Positions 37,751 to 50,110 of a DNA stretch of 64,000 bases are shown here, one piece after another. A program made the translations under genes and the position numbers. Numbering within the stretch: the stretch's first letter is position 1; the number at the start of each line of letters is the position of its first letter. The DNA comes from Cannabis sativa (taxonomy: Eukaryota; Streptophyta; Magnoliopsida; Rosales; Cannabaceae). The notes under the pieces were generated by a model. That model did no database searches. It had not been told where the DNA came from and saw nothing but the letters and a program-made list of their open reading frames with translations. The stretch spans positions 30,679,660 to 30,743,659 of the forward strand of contig NC_083601.1 in the NCBI RefSeq assembly GCF_029168945.1, read 5' to 3'.

Positions 37751-38370
37751 TATAATTATTTTCTAAAATTTATTTAATTAAATGAAATATAAATGTAATT
37801 TGAATTTAAATTTAAATTTAAATTAAAATTTCTTAAATAATAATATACTAATATAATTCCAATCGCATATTATAATGACACTAAATTCAAGTAAACATTA
37901 TAGAAATAATTAAAAAATAGATGTCATAATAAAATACTAAAATTTACACTAAAAAATACTAAATAATAATTACACTACAAATTAACAGCATCATTGTCAT
38001 CATCGTCATTCTAGTTGGGAGGGGAGTGTTAAGAATTTGAAGAACATAACAGCTCCCCAACTCCAAATTATAGAAGATAGAAGTCTTGAGCCTCTCAACA
38101 GTTCAATATGCAGCAGCAGCAGAGTATAAAATCAGAGTATGCTACAGCTCAGCATATCCTTTTTATCTAGAATATTCCCAACGACCTTATTATATTTTTT
38201 TGCCAATGATCATACTTTTTGCTGTACTAATTTTCTGTTATGAATATGTAATTGTATTGTGCCATTTCTTAATACAACAGTGGCCCTCTCTTATATTAAA
38301 CCTCTATATAAGGAAATGCATCACCTCACTCATATTTCAGCTGAAATTTTCATTTATCAACCATTACTAT
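37751..38370. other. AT-rich spacer
   Basis: No supported gene. The 98-codon frame at 38086-38382 has no domain and runs into the next transposable element. Confidence 0.5.
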
Positions 38371-38373
38371 TTT

Positions 38374-39390
38374 TACTACTAAAAAAATTATAATTCTCGA
38401 TGGTTTCACACCGTCGGGTAAAAAATTCTTGACGGTTTATAAAATCGTTGCCTATACAAGCGTCACGAATATTGGGTAGAACAAGCGACGGTAGAAAAAA
38501 GTCGAGGAAAATAATTTCTGACAGTTTAAAACCGTCGACTATAGTCGATACTATAGGCCACGATATATAGTTGATGGTTTTAAACTGTGGCCTTTAGTAT
38601 AGCCGACGGTTTTAAACCGTCGCTATAGTGGATACCCAAAAAATCTTCATCTTCATCTTCCTCAAAACCACTTCTCGCATTTATCGCATCCGCTCTAAAA
38701 CCTTTACAAGCTTCATCCTCCTCCGTTGTCGTTGTGCTTGTCTTCCTCCTCATTGAAACTTTCTTTTACAAGCTTCAAAATGCCTTTCATTTGACGATCC
38801 TTGAAATTTTCTATTGATTTCCAAGCTTCAGATTTCTTTTACACACACAAGGATCAAGATCATCAAATCAAATCATGGCTAATAAAAATTTAAACAATAA
38901 ATAAGAGAATATTGTGCTTACCTTTATGCTGCCACGAGAGAGCGGACGAGAGGGACAAAGCAAGAAAGAGTGGAGGGGAAGGATGGTGTGGCTCATGGTT
39001 GTGGAGGAGAGAGAGTCGGGAAATGAAACGAAACAAAATTTATAAATGACTTTGAAAAAATGAGATCTAATTTTTTTGCGGGGGTTTATATCTTAAGATG
39101 CGGGAAATAAAAATTTAAAGTTTAAGATGCGAGAAAATAAAATTTTAGATTTGAAACGCGTTAAATATTAAATCATGAGAATTACTGACAGTTTTAAACC
39201 AGCAGCAATTTCCCTTTAAAAATACACTAGATTTTTTAAGGCACATTTAAAAATCGTCGCCTATACATCTCGACTGTTTAAATCGTCAGAAATACCCTAT
39301 TTCTCCTAATAGTTTTAATTTTTTTTTTTGCAAAGGTTCCTCATAAAAATATTTTAGGACTCTTGCGAATACCCCCTTTTTGTAATAGTG
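38374..39390. mobile_element. CACTA-like non-autonomous element with subterminal palindromes
   Basis: The right end is TTTTTGTAATAGTG (reverse complement CACTATTACAAAAA) and the left end is TACTACTAAAAAAA, one change from CACTA. A 3-bp duplication TTT flanks it (38371-38373, 39391-39393). Both subterminal regions are full of GACGGTTTTAAACCGTCG-like palindromes in several variants, the layout of transposase-binding repeats in CACTA elements. The middle (about 38690-39010) is less AT-rich and may be captured DNA. No transposase frame is present. Confidence 0.68.
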
Positions 39391-39423
39391 TTTCTATCTT
39401 GAGGCACGTGATGAAGATCCATC

Positions 39424-39807
39424 TCAAGGTGGAATCGGAGACATCTCTGGCATGTTGAATCTAGGAGCAATGCTGGAAAAATTCCTAATAAATTTCTCTT
39501 GGAACGTATTTAGGTACTGTTTCTGCATCATTTGTTGCTTATAATTATTATTACGTTCTTGTTGCTTTTCTAGCCTTCGTTTTAACGCCTCATATTCCTC
39601 GATGTTTACAATAGCCCGTCTGGAGCCCTGAGCCCTGGGAGTTGCCCTTTGGCCCCTGCCTTAATAAGTCTAGGTAAAGGGTCATGCCTCTCAGGTGGCG
39701 TAACTGCTCACCAAGCACTTGTGTGTGTTGAGATCTACATCGTACCAATGAAGGACATTACTCTGTGGATGTTTATTTTCGCGTCTCTCAACCATATTTT
39801 GGGCCAT
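39424..39807 (-). pseudogene. Coiled-coil protein fragment, probable transposon gene remnant
   Basis: On the minus strand a frame ends at a TGA at 39426-39424. Its product reads RRAIVNIEEYEALKRRLEKQ, then QERNNNYKQQMMQKQYLNTF, and ends PRFNMPEMSPIPP. This is a clear amphipathic, Gln/Lys/Glu-rich helix. Further upstream, frames around a Met at 39807 (MAQNMVERRENKHPQ) are interrupted by stops and frameshifts. The fragment sits between two CACTA-like elements, so it is probably the tail of a plant CACTA (En/Spm-type) accessory or transposase gene. I cannot identify the family firmly. Confidence 0.45.
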
Positions 39808-39836
39808 AATATATATTTATAATAACCATATACTTT

Positions 39837-40170
39837 CACAACAAAATATCTTACTTTTACTCACAATAAAATTTGTGACTAAAAATAAGAAAGTTGTGAC
39901 CAATTATATAAATCACCATTCTTATATTGTAACTAAAAAATCTGTGGTTAAATATTGTATTAGTCATAAAAATTCCAATTTATTGTGACTAAATGTGTTT
40001 TTAGTCACAATATACTTGTTATGAGTAAAATTAAATTAGTGATAACTTATATCTAAATATTATATTTTAGTCAAACGTAATTTTATGTTGTAACTAAAAG
40101 TCACATTTAATTACAAAAAAAATATTTTGTAACTAAAAAATTGTTACTAAAGTAATTATTTTTTGTAGTG
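39837..40170 (+). mobile_element. CACTA-like MITE, TAGTCACAA family, full-length copy
   Basis: Starts CACAACAAAATATCTTAC and ends AATTATTTTTTGTAGTG, whose reverse complement is CACTACAAAAAATAATT. The interior has repeated TAGTCACAA / TTGTGACTA motifs. About 334 bp. The 3-bp flanks (TTT and ATC) do not match, so the left limit may be off. Confidence 0.7.
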
Positions 40171-40465
40171 ATCTCTAAAAATGTGCCCGACAATAATCTC
40201 TGATCCCCATAAATCTTCATCTTGTTTCAATTTTTTGCATTCTTTTGGACTCTTGAAAGTAATTTAAAATAAATAAAAATTAGAAATTTACCAATGTCTA
40301 CTACGTACCGTTTGTTGCATCAGCTGGGTCAATTAATTATTTTTGACTAGTACTGAACCTACTGGTTATTAATATAATGCACACGTCATATGTAGAACTC
40401 AAGTTATGCGTCAAGGATGGTACTGTGCTAGCTAGTTTACATTAATTTACCATATATATAATTAT

Positions 40466-41060
40466 GAGCAATTTGCGGTGAAACCCCCTTATGTTTTGAT
40501 TTTTATACACTTAACCCCCTTATTTTTATTTTTGGTGGCAAAACCCCCTTATGTTTTAATTTTTATACACTTAACCCCCTTATCTTTTTTTTTTTGGTGG
40601 CAAAACCCCCTTATGTTTTAATTTTTATACACTTAACCCCCTTATCTTTTTTTTTGGTGGCAAAACCCCCTTATGTTTATTTTTTTGCAAATTGGACACG
40701 CCAGTTAAATATTACCGTTAAATATCAACTGGATGACCACTGTATACACCTTTGTATATGTAACGGTAAAACCTCGAAGTCGATACAGTAGTAATCCAGT
40801 TAGTATTTAACGGTAATATTTAACTAAAACTTTAAATTTGCAAAGAAAAGTAAACTGAAGGGTTTTGCCACCAAAACAAAAGATAGAGGGGTTAAGTGTA
40901 AAAAATTAAAACATAAGGGGGTTTTGCCACCAAAAAAAAAAGATAAGGGGGTTAAGTGTATAAAAATTAAAACATAAGGGGGTTTTGCCACCAAAAATAA
41001 AGATAAGGGGGTTAAGTGTATAAAAATCAAAACATAAGGGGGTTTGGCCGCAAATTGCTC
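40466..41060. mobile_element. Mutator-like element made of long TIRs of tandem units (595 bp)
   Basis: An exact 9-bp duplication, TATAATTAT, lies at 40457-40465 and 41061-41069. The ends read GAGCAATTTGCGGTGAAACC on the left and GAGCAATTTGCGGCCAAACC (reverse complement) on the right. Each arm is a tandem array of a roughly 55-60 bp unit, GGCAAAACCCCCTTATGTTT followed by a T-rich part and ACACTTAACCCCC: about four units on the left and three inverted units on the right. A short unique core (about 40685-40840) lies between. The two arms could form one long hairpin. Open frames in the arms are products of the repeat. Confidence 0.88.
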
Positions 41061-41156
41061 TATAATTATTTTCTACTTTGGTCTAAAGATGTTTACTTAA
41101 GTCATGGACTGTGGTATATAATGAAAGTTGTCATACATGTGGCATGAACTAAGAAA

Positions 41157-41471
41157 CTACTACAAGAAATAGAAATGTCATTTTTGCCAAAAGTTGTTAT
41201 TGCGCTGGTAAAATGAAATTTACTTGTGATGTGTTGGCAAAAGGGGTTGACAAATCAATGTTAGTATTAGAATTTTTGCCAGCATAAAATGAAAAGCGCT
41301 GGCAAAAATGACTTTTCCCCAGCGTGTAAATACGCTGGTAAAAGTTAGATTTTAGCCACTGTAAATGTACGCTGGTAAAATTTTGACTTCTTTGCCAGCG
41401 CAGTTAGCAAAATGCACTGGTAAAAGTTCGCAGTATCGAACTGTGCTGGTAAAAATAATATTTTTGTAATG
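41157..41471 (+). mobile_element. CACTA-like MITE, TTGCCAGC family
   Basis: Starts CTACTACAAGAAATAG and ends AATATTTTTGTAATG, imperfect CACTA-type ends. The interior repeats GCGCTGGTAAAA, TTTGCCAGCG and GCGCTGGCAAAA in both orientations, again like subterminal transposase-binding motifs. About 315 bp. Confidence 0.6.
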
Positions 41472-41576
41472 TATATATCATATATATTTAATTAATTAGT
41501 GAAGAGGAATGATCTCATCATATTTTTACTATTCTTCTAAAGTACTATATATTACTATAAAATCAATATCCATAAT

Positions 41577-41683
41577 GAACACTTGAGGCTAGTTCAAGTA
41601 GCTATAGGGGTGCGTGTGTGTTGGAAGTTCTAGGTTCGAATCCCAAATTATGTATGATGTAATATATAAACGCTTAAATAAAA
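41577..41683 (+). mobile_element. tRNA-derived SINE (about 107 bp)
   Basis: Flanked by an exact 18-bp duplication, AAAATCAATATCCATAAT, at 41559-41576 and 41684-41701, with an A-run at the right junction. It carries RNA polymerase III internal promoter boxes: an A-box-like TAGTTCAAGTAG at 41590-41601 and a perfect B box GGTTCGAATCC at 41633-41643, spaced as in tRNA genes. It lacks a tRNA cloverleaf and is therefore a SINE, not a tRNA gene. It would depend on a LINE reverse transcriptase for movement. Confidence 0.88.
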
Positions 41684-42248
41684 AAAATCAATATCCATAA
41701 TAATATAAACCAAGCAATATTTCTATATTGATAAAGCTAAATCCAATTGATTAGTTGATCGTTTTTAAATTTGTATATTGGAATGAGAGGTATAAGCGTA
41801 TATATAGAGGAAAGCTAGCTAATATTATATTGTCTTTGCGGTAGCATGCATATACCAAATTCATTATACATTTATAATTTAATTTCTCTATTAAATGACG
41901 TTTTTGTAACATTTAAATTTAAACTCTAATACGTTTTTAGTAAACCTAAATAACTAGATTGAAGACTACAAAATTTTCAATATCTCGCACGCCACATGTA
42001 TAGTAAATTTTGTAAATTCAGCATTCTATGTATTATTTATAATTTTAAAAGTATATATTATTTCGTATAAAAGTGATGTGATACAACCTTGGGTTTGAAG
42101 TATTATACCGTAGTTTTTCTACTAAGCTGTCGTAATTAATTGTCCCTGCACAATAATTTTACGGGGGCGCTTCGGGAAAAATAGAGATTGAAGAATGTGT
42201 AATTGAGTTTTTTTAGTTAGTGCAACTTTTTTCGTGGATCCCACGTAG

Positions 42249-43139
42249 TGATGCACACGGGGCGGGGAATTAGCGAGGAGTGCTCCGTCCCCATCTTCAT
42301 TAAGAATTTTAATCCCCATCCCCGCCCTATCACTGCTTATTCCCATCAGAGACGGGGCGGGGAATCCCCTATGGTAAAAATAAAGTTTATTTTAAAAAAT
42401 TTAATGTATAAAATTATTAAATTACATTAAAATATTACATATTATTTACTATTTAATATAGTAATTATTATACAAAAACACAATTTCAAAAATTGTAAAA
42501 ATGATATTAATATACTAAAAAAATACAACGCATCTATAAAATAGGGTAAATAGCAGCATAAGTACCCAAAGTTTTCAGTTTGTAAGTGGCATAATCCCAA
42601 TGTTTATTTTTAGCGGCATAAGTACCCAATATTTGTAAAACTGTAATTTTTCTCTAATTTCGTCCGTACAAACCCTGTTATTTTCTTAAACAGGCCACAT
42701 ATAAGGTCTAGATTCTTGATCATTAGGTCTAGACAGACACATGTGTATCAGTTACTTCTAAATGTTCCTTTAATAAATTTAAAACGGAGTCTATATTGAC
42801 AAAACTGAAGAAAAATTACAGTTTTACAAACATTGGGTACTTATGCCACTAAAAATAAACATTGGGTTTATGTCGCTTACAAACTTAAAATTTTGGGTAC
42901 TTATGCCGCTATTTACCCCATAAAATGTAATATATTAATAAAAAATAATTAATAAATTAAACGGGTCCCCGTCGGGGCGGGGAGTGTCATCCCCATCCCC
43001 GCCCCGTTTAATATTCGGGGACAAAATTTGATCCCCGTCCCTATCCCATTTCCCATTTAGACGGGGAATTCCCGCCCCATTAGGGGCAGGTAGGGACGAG
43101 TCCCCACAAGACCCCATCCCCATGGGGAAAATGTGCATC
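42249..43139. mobile_element. hAT-like G/C-rich element with a nested insertion
   Basis: Both ends are rich in GGGGCGGGGA / CCCCGCCCC phrases (about 42258-42370 and 42961-43135), while the middle is AT-rich. The left end TGATGCACACGGGG and right end (reverse complement) GATGCACATTTTCCCC pair around ATGCACA. The flanks CCACGTAG (42241-42248) and CCACGTGA (43140-43147) match at 6 of 8 positions, consistent with a worn 8-bp hAT duplication. A 375-bp Mutator-like element (42544-42918) is inserted in the AT-rich core. No transposase. Confidence 0.55.
42544..42918. mobile_element. Mutator-like MITE (375 bp) nested in the hAT-like element
   Basis: Long inverted repeats: the left arm starts GGGTAAATAGCAGCATAAGT and the right arm (reverse complement) GGGTAAATAGCGGCATAAGT, and similarity continues for over 100 bp (TACCCAATGTTTATTTTTAG phrases). 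The flanking 9-mers TATAAAATA and CATAAAATG agree at 7 of 9 positions. Confidence 0.72.
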
Positions 43140-43506
43140 CCACGTGACTTAAAATGTATTCTCCTCACCATCCATGACATATATTGTAGATAAGACTCAA
43201 AAAATCATTATTTACAAGTGGTTCGTATGTAGCATATTTAAAGGTGGTGTTTTATAATGAGAGACAGATCCACTAGTATTAATATGGGGATTATAACTCT
43301 TACAAATAAAAATATTATTTTTAAAAAATTAAATATAATTTTTTAAATTTAATAATTATAGACTAAAATAGTAAAAAAATTCTTATAAAATTGAATAAAT
43401 CTAATAAGAATAATTATAATATAAGTATAAATATTTTTTAACAATAAAATATAAGTTCTACAAAATAAAAATTCTCGATCCGTCACTATTTAAAATGATA
43501 TAATTT

Positions 43507-43795
43507 CACTACAAAAATTCTTATTTTCAGTCACAACAAAATTTGTGATTATAAGTAAAAAAGATATCATTAATTATAAGCCATCATTTCTATACCGTGA
43601 CTAAAAAGTCCGTAGCTAAATGTAATAATCACAAAAATTAAAATTTGTTGTGAGTACTAAATGCATTTTTAGTCGAAATCTACATGATTTAAACTAAATT
43701 AGTGACAAATACTTGTATCTAAATACTATGTTTTAGTCACAAAAAAACTATGATGTGACTAAACAGTTGTCATTAAAAATAGTTTTTTTATAGTA
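43507..43795 (+). mobile_element. CACTA-like MITE, TAGTCACAA family, full-length copy
   Basis: 289 bp, starting CACTACAAAAATTCTTAT and ending TTTTTTTATAGTA, with a matching 3-bp duplication TTT (43504-43506, 43796-43798). The interior is as in the copy at 39837-40170. Confidence 0.75.
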
Positions 43796-43798
43796 TTT

Positions 43799-46700
43799 GT
43801 TAATGATATTTCTTAAAAGTTATTATCTTAAAGTTATATATGGGACGAGACCTACACCGATAGTGATATTTAACACTGTGTGTACTGTCTAGCACATTTT
43901 TATGTGTTATTAATATCGTTATTGGTGCAATTAAATATCACTAAGTAATTACAAAATAACATATTTCCAAGGTGTTAGATACTATTAATACTATTCTTCC
44001 TCTTTAGATAAATATTAATAAAGTATTGATATTGGACAATGGTACCTAGTACATTTGTGTTACCTTGTAATTGGTTAACGATTGATACGGTCTAAAAGTT
44101 ATTACATTAAATTATATAATCAGACCCGATATATATTTAATTACTCCAATAATAATATTAACATGTAAGAGAGAATATTAAGCACCACTCTTAATACTTT
44201 TTAAAATTTCTCATATATATATATTAATAATATTTCAATGCTTTTATGTATTTTTTCACAAAGCACAACATTAACTAGATATATCATGTAGACATATACA
44301 CTAATGTTAACGTAGACAACGAAACGATAACGTCCTACAAAAGAAAAAAAGTAGTAAATATTGGCAGAGATTCGAAACCATTCACAATGTCAAATGAGGT
44401 ACGTACGTACGTACGTAGTAATAGTATATATAACTGTATAAGATTGGTAAATAATTACGTAAAGTATATTTTGAATTAAAGTACGTAGGTACGTAGTGGT
44501 AGTGGGAGGGATAGAGATGGAGTAGTAAAAACAATCTGACCTGAGACACTGCTATTTTTCTCAGATCTGAATCTGATTACTTACTTCAGACGTTTTCCTC
44601 TGACCAAATACTTTATTTTTCAACCCTCAATTACCTTTTCCTGATCAAGTCAAGCTTACTATACATGCCAATTAATAAGAACCATCTATTAAATATTAAA
44701 GATGAAAATAAAAAAGGTAAAGCTAATTTATTAAAGTTATATTATGACCAACAATCTTTTTGTTAAAACATGATCAGTCGAAACCTAGCTTAGCTAGCTT
44801 AAAAGTCATACATATATACTTGTATTTATTGTATGAGTTTTTTTTCGGTTAAATTCTTTCAATTATTATTTTACAAGTATTTAACCATTTAAATTCAAAT
44901 TTTGGTTGTGAAACCTTCCAAACTAATGAACTGTTAGTAAATTTAAAATAACATCTTTTTATTATAGTTAACTGCTAACTTAGAATATTTATGTGTACAC
45001 TTTTGTACACGTGGCATACATGTACATTAATACATAAGTATTTAACTGGATGATCGATACCTTAAATTTGTGAATATATAGTTTAGTAATTTAGAAAGTG
45101 TTACCGTTAAAATTTAAACTTAAAAAAGTTAAGTATAAATGAAATTTAGCTACTAAAAACTCTTATTATACATATATTGTTTTGTGAAGGGTGGTTTGGC
45201 CAAATTAGGGTTTTATATTGGAGGCAAGGAAAGTGGGGGCTTTTCTGTCGTTGCCTAAATGGGGAAGGTGGCGCTTGCACTAATTACTATTATAAATAAC
45301 AGCTGTAAATCACAATGTTTCATTCTCTACAATCATAATTAACACTACTGATGATCACTCAACACACTGCTTTTTTATTTGTACGACGAAAAATGATATA
45401 TATGACTATTGATGATTGAATATCACCGGTTGTGATTATCGATATTAGAAAATGAGAACAAAAAGTAGTGAACATATACAGTACACTTCCTTTTAAAATC
45501 ATCATTGAGATTTGGGTAATTCTCATAATTAATTAAGTCACACTGCCGACTATTTTAATTCCCATCTCATTCTCAACCCATTCTTTTTAATAATAAAACA
45601 TTTAAAACTCGTCCATTCTAATTACTTATAACCTCGGACTAGTTTATATTAATTAACAATTCTTTAATAAATACTACGTTCATGATCAGTTGTTTATTAT
45701 TTTAGACTACACAACCACCATCACATATTCACATTCACATTACTTGCTAATTAATTTTCAATTTGTATTGTGTGCATCACGTGAATCATATTTGTTATTT
45801 AATTAATTCAATAATTAAGAAAATTAATATTATATGAGATGTACATGACACATATGCATTATGTGATTTAATCAAGAAAATGTTAACCAGCTATATATAT
45901 AGATATAGATATGCTTTTGATTATTATGATTTAAAAAGTTAATTACTTTGTAGAGACCCTTAAAAGATAATTAATTAATAGTTAAGTCTAACAGTCTATA
46001 TATTAGATAATATATATATTTTTTTTTTGAAAAAAAAAGAAAAGAAAAAGAAACACAAATTTTTGGAGAAATTTTGGTGTACTCAAAAGAATACAAACGA
46101 TAAACTTTTGCATTTTTAAAAGGGTCCCTTAGTATAATAGTATTTTGAAAATTTGTTTTATTATCACCTTCCACAGCTTTTTGAAAACACATTGATGTTA
46201 AGCTATTATCTACAATCAGTACTTGCATAACAGTATATATAACTACTAAAAATCAGTAATATTCTCAAACTTAATTTGATTTTTGTATAGCCAAATATTT
46301 TAACATATGAAACAAGTTTTAGAAACATATATATACAGTAAATGTAAATTGGTAAAAACAACTATATATATACATTGGATATTAACTATACACAGTGTTC
46401 AACTCCGAAAACATGAAACTCATCATGTCAGATTATGGTACTTTTAAGATCATTTGTTTCAAAAATATTCAAATTATTACTGATAAAATAAAGTTGACTC
46501 AAACAGACAACAAAGACTGCTGATTGTCACTTTATAATTAGGGCCGATCTACTTCAAAAGTTATTATTACCAAGTGGTCAAATCTCGAAACTGTAATGTA
46601 TATATATAATATTGCCAAGATGAATACTTTATATAAAATTTCATTCGGATATATATTTACAGAATTCCATTTACTATCAAATAATAATCCTGTACATACA

Positions 46701-47149
46701 GTTTATATATAGGTTTAATAAGAAAACTTATAACTTCATTAATGGAAAAACTTACCAAAATTAAGGACACCTAATAGCCCACGCAGATCCCACAAAATCG
46801 CTTCTTTTTTTTTTTTTCATGACTTGAAATAATTCCAAGGTTCTAACAAATTGCTTCATACATTTATCGACAAATTAAATCAATACTAGTAAATAATTTA
46901 TTTTTGAAAGGGTACAGATTTACAGATGTTTTGTAATTATATAAAATAATATAATTATCGTACGTAACAGCATGTCTCTAATTTTTTTATGAATTATTGC
47001 ATGCATTTTTATAATTTTCTCAACATTTTAATTTATAATTACAGCGAAATTTCTATAATATAGTTTTTATACCTATAGTTTGAAAAAATTTATATAGGCA
47101 TTATTATACATGTCCAAAATTTAATGGAAAAAGTTAAAAAAAAAAAAAA
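43799..47149. other. AT-rich intergenic spacer
   Basis: About 3.3 kb without a supported gene. A GTAC tetranucleotide run lies at about 44400-44417. At about 45190-45340 there is a less AT-rich, promoter-like stretch (CTATTATAAATAACAGC) with no open frame after it. Other open frames are short and without domains. Confidence 0.5.
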
Positions 47150-47335
47150 AGAGTTTTTTTTTATTTTTTTTTATTTTTACACTTTAAAATATATATTTTT
47201 TTTTACATGTTTACAGAAATTCACATAAAAACTTACATAGCAATTAATGGAACAATCTATATCGCAAGTGAAAATCTACATAGCAACCCACAAAAAAACT
47301 CCTGAAGTAACCCAAATTGTAAATTTAAAAAAAAA
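47150..47335 (+). repeat. Dispersed repeat, copy 1 of a pair
   Basis: Resembles the reverse complement of about 59581-59752: both share ACTTTAAAATATATAT, CATAGAAACTAC-like, and AACCCAAATTGTAAATTT phrases. Termini and a target duplication were not resolved. It is probably another short non-autonomous DNA element. Confidence 0.5.
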
Positions 47336-48184
47336 AAAAACACCCCACAAAAATATTGATAAAAACATAATTAATAATAAACTATAGTTTAAACTAAATT
47401 TCTTTACAAGTTTTTTTTTTTTTTTTTTTTTTTGAAAAATCTGTTAATATAAATCATAAGCATTCATGTAGAAGTTAAAATTAATACCTTAGAATTTTAA
47501 TAAAAATATCCTACATAGTTTTTTCTTTGGGAATTTTCAATTACATACTTAATATTGAAAATAATTATAAAATAAACGATGGAAAATTATATACCGATTA
47601 CTGAAAACTTATTCATAGAATACCGAAATCAAAATGGTCATTTATTGTTAATAAGAGTTTAATTTCAAAAAAAACAAAAAAAATGGTCACTCTCCTGTCG
47701 TGGTCCTATCTATCATTTCTCGTCAGTCCTTTTATTTCAACTAAAGCACCTTTTATTTCAATTAAAGCACATGGTAATTAACATACTTATAGATATATAT
47801 ATATATATATATATACTAGATGAAAGTTACGTGGCGAGCCACGTAAATATTAGTTTTATTTAAGTTTTAGTGATTTTTGTTTAAGAATTCGATAACTAAT
47901 TGTAAGTTAATTTTTTAAACGATTTGTTTTATAAAAGTAAACTTGTTAAGAATGCCATAATTGTGTATATAAATCTATGATTGAAATCGGTCTCGTGTTT
48001 TACGATTAGGATGTTACGATTGAGCATTTGATTTTTGAATCAAAATTGTTTGGGTGGCTAGATCGTGCTACTTTGAAATCTGATGGTGTTTTTCATTATC
48101 ATGGCATAAACTAATCTTATAAAATTAAATTAAAAGAGTATTTAAATGTTACTTTTTTATATTATTATTTAATCAACTATAATC

Positions 48185-48303
<119 letters not shown>

Positions 48304-49430
48304 CCTCTTTTATACATCATAATGAATCAAATATACTTATACAATAATCCCAATTACAAAAATTAGGCTGAATGTATCTAACACAGTCAGATCTTTTTCT
48401 AGTTATTCATAGCTGAAAACTAACACTCAGAGTTGAACAGAGATAGAATGGTAGCTCAAAGTTCAAACTGTAGAATGTGAATTAAATACAAAACCAACCA
48501 GGTATAAGATTATCTTCCTACTGTAAGCAACTAACTAAAATTAAAGTTGTGTTCTTCGAATTCAGACTTGCAGAGTATCTTCATTCACATAAAATAAAAG
48601 TCTAAATAACAATTAATAAATATTGTAAACAAAACTACCCACTCCATTATCCTTCTTGGAATCATGTAATTATTGAGATTACATCGCTAAAATTAAATCA
48701 AACTAAGCAAATTCTGGTTAACATAATACAAATTTACGCAAAGCTTCAAGTAAACCCATTTAATTATTTAGAAAAAGCATAATTTAGTACCCAAAAGCTA
48801 TAAATAATTTTTCTCCCAACCAGTTGTTCTTTTTTGTCTTCTTTGTTCTTCACCTACTTTTATGGGTTTAGAACTAAATCAGTGAGACATTTCTACAAAC
48901 ATTTAGAGTGAATTAACTATTATAATAAATAAAGGAATTAATTTAATGAATCTAATAAAATTTCAATGAAAAATACTGTAAATTGAGAGAAAATGAAGTG
49001 TGCACCGTAAATGTGAGAGAATCTTGGTAGAAGTCCTCTCCAAATCCAAGATTTTCGATGAAGAAGATGACATTGCTATTTACAAATCTCCTTTCTGATA
49101 TCAAATCACCCAAATGAAATACAAAATTAAAGAAAAAAAAATGAAATTAATGTAGACCCAATAAACAATATATATAAAATTTGAATACATAAGTTATACC
49201 AGATAAAAAAGATAACAAACAATATAAGGGTCATAGCTACATAAATTACAGAATCTCACAAAAGTTTAATTGATGCATTTAACGTTAAACTTGTCAATGT
49301 ATAATGTTGTTCTTGTAACCGCGTACACGATTCTGAGGTGCAAACAAACTGTGAAACAGTGTACCGATTTTATTTTTTTCTCGTCGTTTATTGAATAGTC
49401 GAGCCTCCGCAGTTTGTCGCATTGTGGAGC

Positions 49431-49589
49431 CTAACCCACAACTTCAACTTCTTTCGCGGGTTCGTGCAAAACCGACTAACCCGCGTTAACTATATCGGGC
49501 AAGCTTGTCTTCTTCTTTTCTCCAAGACCCAAAAGCCAGCCTGCTCTGGCAACCGACGGGGACGCGCGACTGTAGCTTCTCCGGTTCCA
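49431..49589 (-). pseudogene. Peptide deformylase (PDF1A-type) exon fragment captured by a Helitron
   Basis: The minus-strand frame of 53 codons reads ARAGWLLGLGEKKKTSLPDI, then VNAG, a stop, and SVLHEPAKEVE before a second stop. This matches the N-terminal part of plant organellar peptide deformylase 1A, where a GWFLGLG-type stretch leads to LPxIVxAGDPVLHExAxEVDP. The parent enzyme removes the formyl group from organelle-made proteins. The metal-binding motifs of the enzyme lie further on and are absent. A stop replaces the residue after AG, so no function is expected. GC content is clearly above that of the surrounding DNA, which fits a captured exon. Orientation is the same as the carrying Helitron. 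Confidence 0.75.
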
Positions 49590-50110
49590 TGAATATAGTA
49601 TCACTCCGTTTGATTGTATATATAAATAAAAATACACTGAGTTCCCATAAATACACTGCTTCATTAGATATCTATAATGTGTAATGACATTTGATATCCT
49701 GGCCCAATATAATATTTATAAACATAGTAATCATACATAGTAAATATATATTCTTTGAAGCCCAGAATCACAGTTCACCAAGAAAATAAAAAATAGAATA
49801 AGAGAATAATCGACTGAAATTTTTATCTTATATTATATATTTTTATTTTTCAAACAGAGAGTTGGGATTATATTGTTAAAATCCTAAATATCTCCTATTA
49901 TTAATATTATTTATTTTAGTGTTAGTTATTAAATTTGAAGAATTCAAACCATCATTTTAAACGAATTGGTTAAAATAATATAAATTTTTGTTAAAAAAAT
50001 AATATAAATTAATTGGGAATATTCTGTTAAAGTTAACGGAGGAAACAAAATAAGATCGTTAAACCAAGAATTGCCGTTAGATAGACACTTTTAATATATA
50101 AAGATATAGA

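Noticed and set aside
40594..41030. Two open frames with repeated VAKPPYVLIFIHLTPLS
   Set aside because: Products of the tandem-repeat arms of a Mutator-like element, mirrored on both strands.
41590..41643. tRNA gene, because of a perfect B box
   Set aside because: There is no cloverleaf, and the unit is bounded by an 18-bp duplication with an A-tail, so it is a SINE.
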